DNA of 64,000 bases from Colwellia sp. GTDB lineage: Bacteria > Pseudomonadota > Gammaproteobacteria > Enterobacterales > Alteromonadaceae. Each line of letters starts with the position of its first letter. Position 1 is the stretch's first letter. The position numbers and the translations under genes were made by a program. The DNA lies in the NCBI GenBank assembly GCA_013215385.1, contig JABSOY010000011.1:1-64000 (forward strand), in the 5' to 3' direction. The notes beneath the pieces were generated by a model, which saw only the letters and a program-made list of their open reading frames with translations, was not told where the DNA came from and made no database searches. Positions 9,996 through 18,353 of this stretch are shown in pieces.

Positions 9996-12900
9996 ATGAA
10001 ATATAACAAAAAAAATAAACTTACTAGCAATATTAGTAAAATACTCGGTGGTTCAGCATTAGCCATGATATTAACGAGCTCGGTGCATGCAGGAAATGAG
10101 GTAATAGACTCTACATATACCGATGATGCAATCGTAAGCATAGAACTTACAGAAGAAGAATTAATGTTTATTGACGACAGTCAGGAGATACATGAGTTTT
10201 TTGGGGCCGATGTTATGGATACTGTATCACCGTCAGACTTCTTGGGTGATATTCGAGATATCGACATTGTGCCAGATTGGATGCCCGGTGATGCGGTAAT
10301 ATCAGTACCTCGTCGTATTTATCCCAATTTAAATCGTAGTGCTTTATCCGATCCTATTAATAAAGTAATGGGCGATGATCAACATTTAGATGACCTTCAA
10401 ACTGATGCTCAAGGGACATATCAGCGTGCAGTTTCTGACGGCAGCGTTAATATCGAAGGTAATGGCTTTAGCGGTGTTAATCCGTCAGATACCACAGGTA
10501 CAGTTGGTAAAAACCATTATATTCAGTCCATTAATGGTAGCGCAGGCTCTATATTTTCTATCTATGATAAAACAACGGGTAATAAAATTTCAGGCCCAAC
10601 CGCGATGTCAAACTTAGGTGTGGATAAATGTAAGTCAGCAGCTGGCGACCCTATTGTATTTTACGATGAAGCGGCTGAACGTTACATAATGACTGAGTTT
10701 AGTAATGAAGCAGGCCGTAGTTTATGTGTTTATGTTTCTAAAACTGACAATCCAGTTAGCGGTGGTTGGCATGCTTATGAATTCCAAGCACCTGAATTTC
10801 CTGATTATCCAAAGTTTGGTCGTTGGGGTGATTCATACTTTGTTGGTACTAACGAAAGTGCAGGTCCAGGAATTTACGCGTTAGAACGTAGCAAAATGCT
10901 CGCTGGACAAACAGCCCGTATGCAACGAAAAACAGCGCCTAAGTTAGCAGGTCTAGGTTTTCAAATGCTGTTACCTGTTGATGTTGATACTGTTAATGGT
11001 CCTGATGCGAATGCACCTGGTTTATTTCTTCGTCAAAACGATGATGAATTAAATAATAAGGGCAGTAATAATGCCAACCAAGATTACTTAGAGTTATGGA
11101 CATTTGATCCTGACTACGACAATAGTGCGAATTCGAAACTTGTTGGTCCTATTAAAATAGCGATGAGTGAGTTCGATTCTAATGTCTGTAGCAACGCAAC
11201 GTCTTCTGACGGGTTTGGTTGTTTATCACAAAAAGGTTCAAGCACTAAGCTTGATCCGGTACGTGAAGTGGTAATGTACCGGTCACAATATCGAAGATTT
11301 GCTTCACATGAGTCAATTGTTGGTAATTTTGTTCATGATGCAGGTTCAGATCGTGCGAGTTTACGTTGGTTTGAATTACGGAAAGTAGGCACGGGAGCAT
11401 GGGGTCTTCATCAAGAAGGAACTTATGCACCAGGTGATACAAATAACCGTTTTATGGGGTCAGCTGCAATGGACGCTAGTGGTAACATTGCCTTAGCGTT
11501 TCATATTTCTGGTCCGGAAACTTTCCCCGGTATTAGCATGACTGGTCGATTAGCCACTGATGCTAATGGCACTATGACACAAACTGAGAAAGTATTAATT
11601 GCAGGTACAAGTCATATTGCGAGTGATCGTAATGGTGATTATAGCCATTTATCACTTGACCCTGTTGACGGTTGTACATTTTGGATGACCAGCGATTACG
11701 GTAAAGAAAATGGTCAGTGGTCAACACGTATTGCTAGCTTTAAGTTTGCTGAATGTAGCAGTTCAACAGCTACACCAGCATTTACATTGCAAGCAACTAA
11801 TTTAACACAACAAGTGTGTGCGAATACTTCAATTACGCCAATTGCTATTTCTACAGCGGCAACTGGCGGCTTTAATAAGTCAATCAACTTAAATTATGCA
11901 AACTTGCCTGCTGGCATCACGGGTTCTTTCTCAACGAATCCGGTAGTTGCTGGCTCATTATCAAATGCTAATATTGCGATTGGTAATGTTAACAATGGCT
12001 CTTATAACTTTAAGATTAATGGGGTTGCATCAGGGGCAATGGCTAAAGAGCTTAGTGTTGCGTTAACTGTTGCTACTAAGCCAGGTAGTGTGGTTTTATC
12101 TGCACCAATTTCTGGCGCAACAGGCGCACCATTACGTCCAACATTTAGTTGGAGTGCCGATAGCTCTACAACTAATTATGTTGTAGAAGTTGCTACTGAT
12201 AGTGCTTATGTTAATAAAGTTGCAACAGGCACTGTGGCTAACGGTACTAATTACCAACCATCTGCGGATTTAAAAGCTAATACTACTTACTACTGGCGTG
12301 TTAAAACGGCGAATACTTGTGGTAATACATGGTCGTCTACAGCAACGTTTACTACTGTTGCTGTAATTAGTTCAAATGTGTTAGTTAAAGGTGTTACTAA
12401 AACGGGCTTAAACGGTGCAGCGCAATCTACTCAAGATTTCTCTATTGCTGTCCCTGCTGGCACAACTAACTTAACCTTTAAAACTAGCGGTGGTACAGGT
12501 GATGTAGATTTACACGTTCAGTTTGGCGAAAAAGCTACGGCTGATAAGTATCAGTGTCGTCCGTATCAAGGCGGTAATGTAGAAACATGTACAATAGCTA
12601 CGGCACAAACCGGAACTTATCATGTGATGCTCCTCGGTTATTCTGCATATGCAGGCGTATCAATAACAGCTGATTATACACCAGCTACTACTGGTGGCGG
12701 AAATGCCAATATTGATAAATCTAACCTTTCAGGAGCTATGGGTAGCGAGTCTTATTACAAGATTAACGTGCCTGCTAATGCGAGTAAATTAACGGTAGAA
12801 ATATCTGGTGGTACGGGAGATGTTGATTTATACCTTAGAAAAGGTAGTAAGCCAACGGCGAATGATTACGTTTGTCGCCCTTATGAAGAAGGTAATATTG

Positions 12901-13001
12901 AAAAATGTACTCAAAATAACCCTGCTTCAGGTGAGTGGCATATTGGTTTATTTGCTTTTGATGCCTTTGACGGTGTTAGTTTAAAAGCGACCGTTGAGTA
13001 A
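9996..13001 (+). CDS. Large secreted protein with fibronectin-like and two PPC domains
   Basis: 1001 residues. A signal peptide (cleavage near VHAG, residue 32) is followed by an acidic stretch and GDIRDIDIVPDWMPGD at residues 84-99, the motif shared with the preceding protein. Residues about 150-590 form a long beta-rich domain resembling a propeller, with repeated Gly/Asp/Trp strands and several Cys; I do not recognise its family and see no protease catalytic triad. Next come a region near 600-700, a fibronectin III-like domain (TYYWRVKTAN, about 700-790), then two pre-peptidase C-terminal domains (about 795-895 and 905-1001), each with GGTGDVDL and a CRPY...C pair. PPC domains are common on secreted enzymes of marine Alteromonadales. 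Probably secreted or surface attached. Confidence 0.72.
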   Translation: MKYNKKNKLTSNISKILGGSALAMILTSSVHAGNEVIDSTYTDDAIVSIELTEEELMFIDDSQEIHEFFGADVMDTVSPSDFLGDIRDIDIVPDWMPGDAVISVPRRIYPNLNRSALSDPINKVMGDDQHLDDLQTDAQGTYQRAVSDGSVNIEGNGFSGVNPSDTTGTVGKNHYIQSINGSAGSIFSIYDKTTGNKISGPTAMSNLGVDKCKSAAGDPIVFYDEAAERYIMTEFSNEAGRSLCVYVSKTDNPVSGGWHAYEFQAPEFPDYPKFGRWGDSYFVGTNESAGPGIYALERSKMLAGQTARMQRKTAPKLAGLGFQMLLPVDVDTVNGPDANAPGLFLRQNDDELNNKGSNNANQDYLELWTFDPDYDNSANSKLVGPIKIAMSEFDSNVCSNATSSDGFGCLSQKGSSTKLDPVREVVMYRSQYRRFASHESIVGNFVHDAGSDRASLRWFELRKVGTGAWGLHQEGTYAPGDTNNRFMGSAAMDASGNIALAFHISGPETFPGISMTGRLATDANGTMTQTEKVLIAGTSHIASDRNGDYSHLSLDPVDGCTFWMTSDYGKENGQWSTRIASFKFAECSSSTATPAFTLQATNLTQQVCANTSITPIAISTAATGGFNKSINLNYANLPAGITGSFSTNPVVAGSLSNANIAIGNVNNGSYNFKINGVASGAMAKELSVALTVATKPGSVVLSAPISGATGAPLRPTFSWSADSSTTNYVVEVATDSAYVNKVATGTVANGTNYQPSADLKANTTYYWRVKTANTCGNTWSSTATFTTVAVISSNVLVKGVTKTGLNGAAQSTQDFSIAVPAGTTNLTFKTSGGTGDVDLHVQFGEKATADKYQCRPYQGGNVETCTIATAQTGTYHVMLLGYSAYAGVSITADYTPATTGGGNANIDKSNLSGAMGSESYYKINVPANASKLTVEISGGTGDVDLYLRKGSKPTANDYVCRPYEEGNIEKCTQNNPASGEWHIGLFAFDAFDGVSLKATVE

Positions 13002-13075
13002 GCTAACCTCAAGTAATTGACCATTAAAAAAGTGAGTCGCGTGAGCTAACCTAAGCCTCTTAGTTAGCTTATATA

Positions 13076-13115
13076 AAATGCCGTATAACTGTTTATAAGG
13101 TTATACGGCATTTTT
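13076..13115 (+). terminator. Terminator after the large secreted protein
   Basis: A 14-bp stem (13076-13089 with 13100-13113) containing GCCGTATAAC/GTTATACGGC runs into a T-tract. From here to 13350 no gene is visible. Confidence 0.85.
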
Positions 13116-13350
13116 ATCTTGTATTGAGTGAATAGGTAAATTTATCATTGGAGCCTGAACTCTATGCTGGTTTGATCGCAAAGTGAGATAGGACTTCAAC
13201 TTTTACTGCTTGCCTAGTAATGTTTATCGTTTGTTCTTATCCACAATGCGGCTATTCTAAACCTAAGGTGGATAATATTAAAAGACAGCCACACAGGTTT
13301 AGTAACAGACCATACTTTGGTGCTTATTTACATCAGTTGAAAATGAATGG

Positions 13351-14034
13351 TTATGGATTTAATTTAAACTGACGCCAAAATGGTTTTTTATCATCTTGAT
13401 TAAGTTTTGTATTTTTAGAGTGTTCGAAACAAATGCGATCATGCAAACGATTCGCACGACCTTGCCAAAACTCTATGTAATGAGGTTTTACTCGCCATCC
13501 GCCCCAAAATTCGGGTAACGGAATTTCTTGTCCAGAAAATTTTTCGGTAAAATAGGCTTCACGCTTTATCAATTCTTCTTTACTTGCCAGCGGGGAACTT
13601 TGTTTGGAAGCCCAAGCACCAATTTGACTACCCCTATCACGGCTATGAAAGTAGTGCTCTGATTGCTCACTACTGACTTTTTCAACTATACCTTCGATAC
13701 GGATTTGACGTTGTAAAACACTCCAATGAAATAACAAGGCGACTTTATTATTTGCTGATAAATCGTGGCTTTTCCTGCTGGCGTAATTGGTATAAAAAAC
13801 AAAACCATTTTCATCAAACTCTTTGAGTAAAACCATCCGAGAGCTAGGTTGACCATTTTCGTCACAGCTACTAACCGACATTGATTCTGGTAATAAAATG
13901 CCCGATTTATTAGCATCGTTAAACCATTGCTCAAATAATGTGATTGGGTCTGTTTGTGAAGAGAATTCAGGAAGTGGTAAGGCAACACCTTGACCAAAGG
14001 TAAATAAGCAGCGTAATTTTTCAAATAATGTCAT
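13351..14034 (-). CDS. pdxH: Pyridoxine/pyridoxamine 5'-phosphate oxidase
   Basis: 227 residues, close to the usual 215-230. It makes pyridoxal 5'-phosphate from pyridoxamine or pyridoxine phosphate using FMN. The FMN-binding segment SRMVLLKEFDENGFVFYTNY and the C-terminal hallmark PEFWGGWRVKP and FWQGRANRLHDR are present. It ends WRQFKLNP where most relatives have a similar R-LxP end. A single gene; no operon partner is evident. Confidence 0.95.
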   Translation of the reverse strand: MTLFEKLRCLFTFGQGVALPLPEFSSQTDPITLFEQWFNDANKSGILLPESMSVSSCDENGQPSSRMVLLKEFDENGFVFYTNYASRKSHDLSANNKVALLFHWSVLQRQIRIEGIVEKVSSEQSEHYFHSRDRGSQIGAWASKQSSPLASKEELIKREAYFTEKFSGQEIPLPEFWGGWRVKPHYIEFWQGRANRLHDRICFEHSKNTKLNQDDKKPFWRQFKLNP

Positions 14035-14156
14035 AACAGCAGAAATATAAGATGGAGGTAATTGATTACCAAGATAATACCATGAATTTTTTACCTAGTT
14101 ATAAGATATTGTATGCTTAATGCTATGTTGTTTATTAAATAAATAAGTTTATTAAA

Positions 14157-14324
14157 TTAAATTTCCCAATCCTCGCTGTCATCAAGTTCTTCACGAAGAC
14201 GCTTTTTCTCTAATAGGTCATCAATACGCTTGCGCACTTTACTGTTATTTTCTGCTATTTTACCGGTTGCTAGATCTTTGTCGTAGTCTTGGGATTCATC
14301 TCTAGCTCTAAATTCATTAGCCAT
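14157..14324 (-). CDS. Small charged protein (55 residues), PA3496/DUF3545-like
   Basis: The reading begins MANEFRARDESQDYDKD and ends LREELDDSEDWEI. It is very hydrophilic, with a central basic helix containing RKRIDDLLEKKRLRE and an acidic tail with a Trp. Small proteins of this style (N-terminal acidic segment, R-x-I-x-x-L-x-E-x-x-x-L-R core) are conserved in Alteromonadales and pseudomonads, but the family name is my best guess. No signal peptide and no clear Shine-Dalgarno. It stands alone between pdxH and tmcA. Confidence 0.6.
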   Translation of the reverse strand: MANEFRARDESQDYDKDLATGKIAENNSKVRKRIDDLLEKKRLREELDDSEDWEI

Positions 14325-14602
14325 TATTACTTTTGTCCATTGAGTTTTTGTTGATTATTACCGTTAATTTGAAGATAGGCATGAACACGGAAAATTTCAA
14401 ATTTTAAGGGCTAATTATCTATAAAATTTATGAACTTCTCAGTTTGAAGCTGGTAAAAAAACACAATGCTAAACATAAAATTGGCACAAAAGGTTATTTA
14501 ATCATACTGCTGTTATTAAAATCCTCAGCTTTGCTCTTTGCATTATTATTGAAAGGGCTGATAAACTGTCTATATGCTCGCTTATTTAAAATTTATTAAC
14601 GC

Positions 14603-16780
14603 ATGTTAAAAAATAATTTACCGCACTGGTTAGAAGAAATACAGTGCCAGGCTTTAGCCAATTTCCAACGACAATTAGTGTTACTTATCGGTGACGTTTG
14701 TTGGGTGAATAAGTCACTTAAATTTGACCGTGGCACGACAGAAACTCAGCCATGGTTGGTATATGCTAAACACCAAGCAATTACCGCTACTGTCGATAAT
14801 AAAAATATTTCCCAGCAACTTGGCAGTGAAAATAGCCTTGTTTTTTTTTCTTGTGTTGAAAATAAAGATAGTTCAATTAATGAAACCATTAATTTAGATG
14901 CTTTTGCGGCACTGTCAGGGACGTTAGTCGCTGGCGGTCTTATGGTTTTATGGCTAGAGCAACCGTTAGAACAAGCGATTGAAAACACTGATTTGTTATC
15001 GTTGAAGTACTTTTATCAACAACTTATAAATAATAAAAATTTAACTATTGTTAAACAAAATGATCCGCAAATACGGCCAGAATTAGGCCAAACATTACCA
15101 TTGGAAAATTTAGCGCCCGGCGATTTTTTATATCAATGTAAAACACAAGAGCAACAGTCTGCTGTTGAGCATGTTATTACCGTTAGCCAAGGCCATAGAA
15201 ATAGGCCTTTGGTCTTAACCGCGGATCGAGGTCGCGGCAAATCATCAGCACTTGCTATAGCCTGTGTTGAGTTAATAGAAAATAATAGTGCGCAGGGCAA
15301 TGAAAAACTAGATATCGTTATTACTGCGCCACATGTTCGTGCATTATCCGTTTTCTATCGTCAACTTGGCTTTTTATTTGAAAAACTTACAGGTAAATTT
15401 GAATATAGTAATACCAGTAAAACTGAGATATACCATTCTTATGGCTCAATTAAATTTATTGCTGTTGACCAACTCCTTCATAATCAAAAACGACAAAATG
15501 TTTCTTTATTACTTGTCGATGAAGCTGCTGGTATTCCGGTGCATTTATTAACACAATTAACGACAAGTTATTCACGGATTGTTTTCGCTAGTACCGTTCA
15601 CGGCTATGAAGGGGCCGGGCGGGGTTTTACCTTGAAATTCCAACAAAAGTTACAGCTGTTAATGCCACAATGGCGAAGCTATCATATTAATGAACCTATT
15701 CGCTGGCGCGTTAATGACCCATTAGAAAGGTTTGTGTTTGATAGCTGTTTGCTCAATGCCCAGTTGGCAAAATTACCTTCACTTGATAAATTAAGCCCAG
15801 AGAATATTGCTAAAAAGTCGGTTTGTTTTAGTCAAATACCAGCAAAACATTTGATTGATAATACCAAGTTATTACAAAAAGTTTTTGCCGTGTTAGTGAC
15901 CGCTCATTATCAAACGTCACCGAACGATATCGCACTTATGCTTGATAATGAAGCCGTACATATAGTAATAGCTGAAATAGATGATGAAATTATTGGTGTC
16001 GCGCTATTACTTGCAGAAGGGTGTGAAAATGAAGATGAAGTACGTGCTATAGCGAGCAATCAACGTCGACTTAAAAACCAGTTTATTCCGCAATCATTAC
16101 TGACGCATTGCGGTTTTAGTGAAAGTTTTGATTATCAATATTTACGTATTTTACGTATTGCGATACACCCACAGTACCATCGTTGTGGTTTCGGTCAGCG
16201 CTTCATGGCGCAGTTACGAAAATTCGCTAAGCAGAAAAATGTCGATTTTGTTGGGGCAAGCTTTGGAGCTAATGCTCAACTGTTAAAATTTTGGCAAAAT
16301 TCAGGATACCAAATTGCTCGTATTGGTTTTACTAAAGATCAGTCCAGTGGTGAACATTCAGCTTTAGTTATTGTTGGCGTTAGTGATCGTGGCCAGTTTT
16401 TCGAACGAAAAATTATTAATGAATTTTACAATTCATTCGACTATTTGCTTACCGATGAATATCAAGGGTTATCTGCGAAATTAGTTTGGCAAGTAATGCA
16501 TCATTGCCCGATAAAAAGTTTACTGCAATTAAGTGCGCATCAGTGGGTTAGTATTAGTGATTTCATTGATAAAAAACGGCAATATAGTCATTGTGTACGC
16601 GCATTGCATTATTGGCTTTTGTTACATTGTAAAGATGATTATCAACCAGAAGTATTGTTACTTATTGAACGAATACTACAAAAGAAAACGGTTGAGCAAG
16701 TTTGCATTAATCAACAATTAACCGGTAAAAAAATGCTTAATAATGCTTTGATTGATTATATAGCCAAGCATCAAAAATGA
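14603..16780 (+). CDS. tmcA: tRNA(Met) cytidine acetyltransferase
   Basis: 725 residues, a little longer than the E. coli enzyme (about 670). It makes N4-acetylcytidine at the wobble base of elongator tRNA-Met. An N-terminal domain is followed by an RNA-helicase-like ATPase with Walker A ADRGRGKSSA and a DEAA Walker B (LLLVDEAAGIP), then a GNAT acetyltransferase domain (RIAIHPQYHRCGFGQRFM, the acetyl-CoA-binding segment) and a C-terminal tail. All key motifs are intact. Monocistronic; two small genes converge on it from the right. Confidence 0.95.
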   Translation: MLKNNLPHWLEEIQCQALANFQRQLVLLIGDVCWVNKSLKFDRGTTETQPWLVYAKHQAITATVDNKNISQQLGSENSLVFFSCVENKDSSINETINLDAFAALSGTLVAGGLMVLWLEQPLEQAIENTDLLSLKYFYQQLINNKNLTIVKQNDPQIRPELGQTLPLENLAPGDFLYQCKTQEQQSAVEHVITVSQGHRNRPLVLTADRGRGKSSALAIACVELIENNSAQGNEKLDIVITAPHVRALSVFYRQLGFLFEKLTGKFEYSNTSKTEIYHSYGSIKFIAVDQLLHNQKRQNVSLLLVDEAAGIPVHLLTQLTTSYSRIVFASTVHGYEGAGRGFTLKFQQKLQLLMPQWRSYHINEPIRWRVNDPLERFVFDSCLLNAQLAKLPSLDKLSPENIAKKSVCFSQIPAKHLIDNTKLLQKVFAVLVTAHYQTSPNDIALMLDNEAVHIVIAEIDDEIIGVALLLAEGCENEDEVRAIASNQRRLKNQFIPQSLLTHCGFSESFDYQYLRILRIAIHPQYHRCGFGQRFMAQLRKFAKQKNVDFVGASFGANAQLLKFWQNSGYQIARIGFTKDQSSGEHSALVIVGVSDRGQFFERKIINEFYNSFDYLLTDEYQGLSAKLVWQVMHHCPIKSLLQLSAHQWVSISDFIDKKRQYSHCVRALHYWLLLHCKDDYQPEVLLLIERILQKKTVEQVCINQQLTGKKMLNNALIDYIAKHQK

Positions 16781-16806
16781 TCATGTTTAGCCAACAACAT
16801 ATTTTC

Positions 16807-17046
16807 TCATGTTATCTGTTGTTGCCAATACTTTAGCATCGAAAAATATTGGCAAGGCTGACTAGCGAAAGCGGTAAAGTCGTCATGTTTTATTAAACGC
16901 GTTAAATAATAGGTAATAACTTTTGCTAACGCTTCATTGGGGTGTGCAGCATAAGTATGGGTTAATACGCTTAACCAGTTTTCTATTTGAGAAAGTTCGC
17001 TAGAGTCAGAAATAACAGAATGCGAGTCATTTGTCGTTAAAGGCAT
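16807..17046 (-). CDS. Unknown small protein (79 residues), second gene of a putative Fur-controlled pair
   Basis: No family recognised. Soluble, mostly helical, no signal peptide; the recognisable features are aromatic residues in the C-terminal half (YYLTRLIKHDDFTAFASQ, then YFSMLKYW). The start ATG overlaps the end of the upstream gene by 10 bases and a GGGGAG lies 8 bases before it, so translation is probably coupled. The pair reads away from the palindrome at 17325-17359. A role in iron metabolism is only an inference from that site. Confidence 0.6.
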   Translation of the reverse strand: MPLTTNDSHSVISDSSELSQIENWLSVLTHTYAAHPNEALAKVITYYLTRLIKHDDFTAFASQPCQYFSMLKYWQQQIT

Positions 17047-17267
17047 AATGCTTGCTCCCCATTTAGACTACCTTGTAATAGTGATTTCCACACCGTTTTT
17101 CGTGCCGAGTCGTCTAAGCACTTACATTCATTACCCGGCAAAAGCCCCGATAATATAAGCTTTTCTAATAAAATAGTGGGTAATTCCACCTGTGCTTTTT
17201 CATGTTTGTTATTATGATTATTATCCTGAAAATGTTCTATATTTTTATAGTATTGCTGTGCGCCCAT
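17037..17267 (-). CDS. Unknown small protein with a CKC motif (76 residues), first gene of a putative Fur-controlled pair
   Basis: No family recognised. A His/Asn-rich N-terminus (NIEHFQDNNHNNKHEK) precedes a helical region and GNECKCLDDSARKTVW, with a third Cys two residues from the end (ALCL). The His cluster and Cys residues could bind metal, but that is speculation. A good ribosome-binding site (AGGAG, 7 bases before the ATG) and the tight overlap with the next gene argue that it is real. It begins 58 bases from the 35-bp Fur-type palindrome. Confidence 0.6.
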   Translation of the reverse strand: MGAQQYYKNIEHFQDNNHNNKHEKAQVELPTILLEKLILSGLLPGNECKCLDDSARKTVWKSLLQGSLNGEQALCL

Positions 17268-17324
17268 GATGAAGCTCCTGAGTTGTTTAAATAACTTTAA
17301 AATTAATTTAAGTCAAAAAACGAC

Positions 17325-17359
17325 AAAACGCAAATGATAATTATTATCATTTGCGTTTT
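17325..17359. promoter_or_regulatory. 35-bp perfect palindrome containing a Fur box
   Basis: Two 17-bp arms (17325-17341 and 17343-17359) flank one central base. The core ATGATAATTATTATCAT matches the Fur consensus GATAATGATTATCATTATC closely. It lies between the small-protein pair (minus strand) and the ABC exporter (plus strand), so one Fur-bound site could repress both directions under iron-replete conditions. The extra flanking symmetry (AAAACGCAA) is longer than Fur needs and could also form a hairpin. Confidence 0.85.
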
Positions 17360-17433
17360 ATTTGGTTTAGCTATGTAATCTTTATAAATATCACCTTACA
17401 ATAACGCCAAGAATTATGTCTTGAAGGATAGTT

Positions 17434-18348
17434 ATGAAGCTAGTGCAAGTACCATCAGATGAATCAACTCAGTATGTTATTGAAGTTAAAGATCTCGTTA
17501 AAAGTTATAAGGGTGTTCAAGCGGTTGATGATATTAGTTTTGCCATTAGTAAGGGGCATTGCTTTGGTTTATTAGGGCCTAATGGTGCCGGTAAAACAAC
17601 GACCATTGAAATAATGGAAGGCATTATTAAAGCGACCAGCGGTCAGGTACTTTATTCAGGAAAGTCGATTGGTAAAGACATTAGTCAGCAAATTGGTATT
17701 CAATTCCAAAGTACAGCTTTACAAGATTTTTTAACGGTGAAAGAGACGCTAAACCTATTCAGCTCTTTTTATGATAATACCTTGCCTCATGAAGAATTGA
17801 TTGAACTTTGTGACTTAAAAGACTTTTTAGACAGGGATAATAGATTATTGTCAGGAGGACAACGTCAACGCTTATTATTGGCGTTAGCGTTAATAAACGA
17901 TCCAGAAATTATATTCCTTGATGAACCGACAACCGGGCTTGACCCTCAAGCTAGACGTAATTTTTGGCAGTTAATAAAAAATATAAAAGCACAAAACAAA
18001 ACCGTTATTTTAACGACCCATTATATGGATGAAGCCGAACAACTTTGTGATAATGTCGTTATTATGGATCGCGGTAAAATTATCGAAAGCGGTACGCCTA
18101 ACCAGTTATTGGCTAAGCACTTTAAGAATGTATATATTTATTTACCCAAAGAGCAAGTACCGCAAGAGCTCATTGATAAAAACCAATGGTGTATTGAAAA
18201 TGGTCGTGTTGAAATTACCACTCAAAAAGTAGAAGAAATAATTAGTTTGTTAATTGCGGAGCAAGTGTCGCTAGATGGCTTACAAGTGAAATCGCCAAAT
18301 CTTGATGATCTATTTTTAAAATTAACTGGCCATTCGTTAAGGGAGTAA
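17434..18348 (+). CDS. ABC-2 exporter, ATP-binding subunit (DrrA/NodI type)
   Basis: 304 residues with Walker A GPNGAGKTTT, signature LSGGQRQRL, Walker B IIFLDEPTTGLD and the switch His in TTHYMDEAEQ. The C-terminal 80 residues are the accessory domain of drug-, antibiotic- or polysaccharide-type exporters. It powers the permease encoded 5 bases downstream. The Fur-type palindrome 75 bases before the start suggests iron-dependent expression, so the cargo may be a siderophore, heme-related compound or toxic metabolite; the sequence alone does not identify it. Confidence 0.9.
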   Translation: MKLVQVPSDESTQYVIEVKDLVKSYKGVQAVDDISFAISKGHCFGLLGPNGAGKTTTIEIMEGIIKATSGQVLYSGKSIGKDISQQIGIQFQSTALQDFLTVKETLNLFSSFYDNTLPHEELIELCDLKDFLDRDNRLLSGGQRQRLLLALALINDPEIIFLDEPTTGLDPQARRNFWQLIKNIKAQNKTVILTTHYMDEAEQLCDNVVIMDRGKIIESGTPNQLLAKHFKNVYIYLPKEQVPQELIDKNQWCIENGRVEITTQKVEEIISLLIAEQVSLDGLQVKSPNLDDLFLKLTGHSLRE

Positions 18349-18353
18349 TATTA

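Noticed and set aside
13240..13330. Cys-x4-Cys-like translation (CSYPQCGYSKPKV) suggesting a transposase zinc-finger remnant
   Set aside because: Too short, no terminal repeats and no further match to any transposase.
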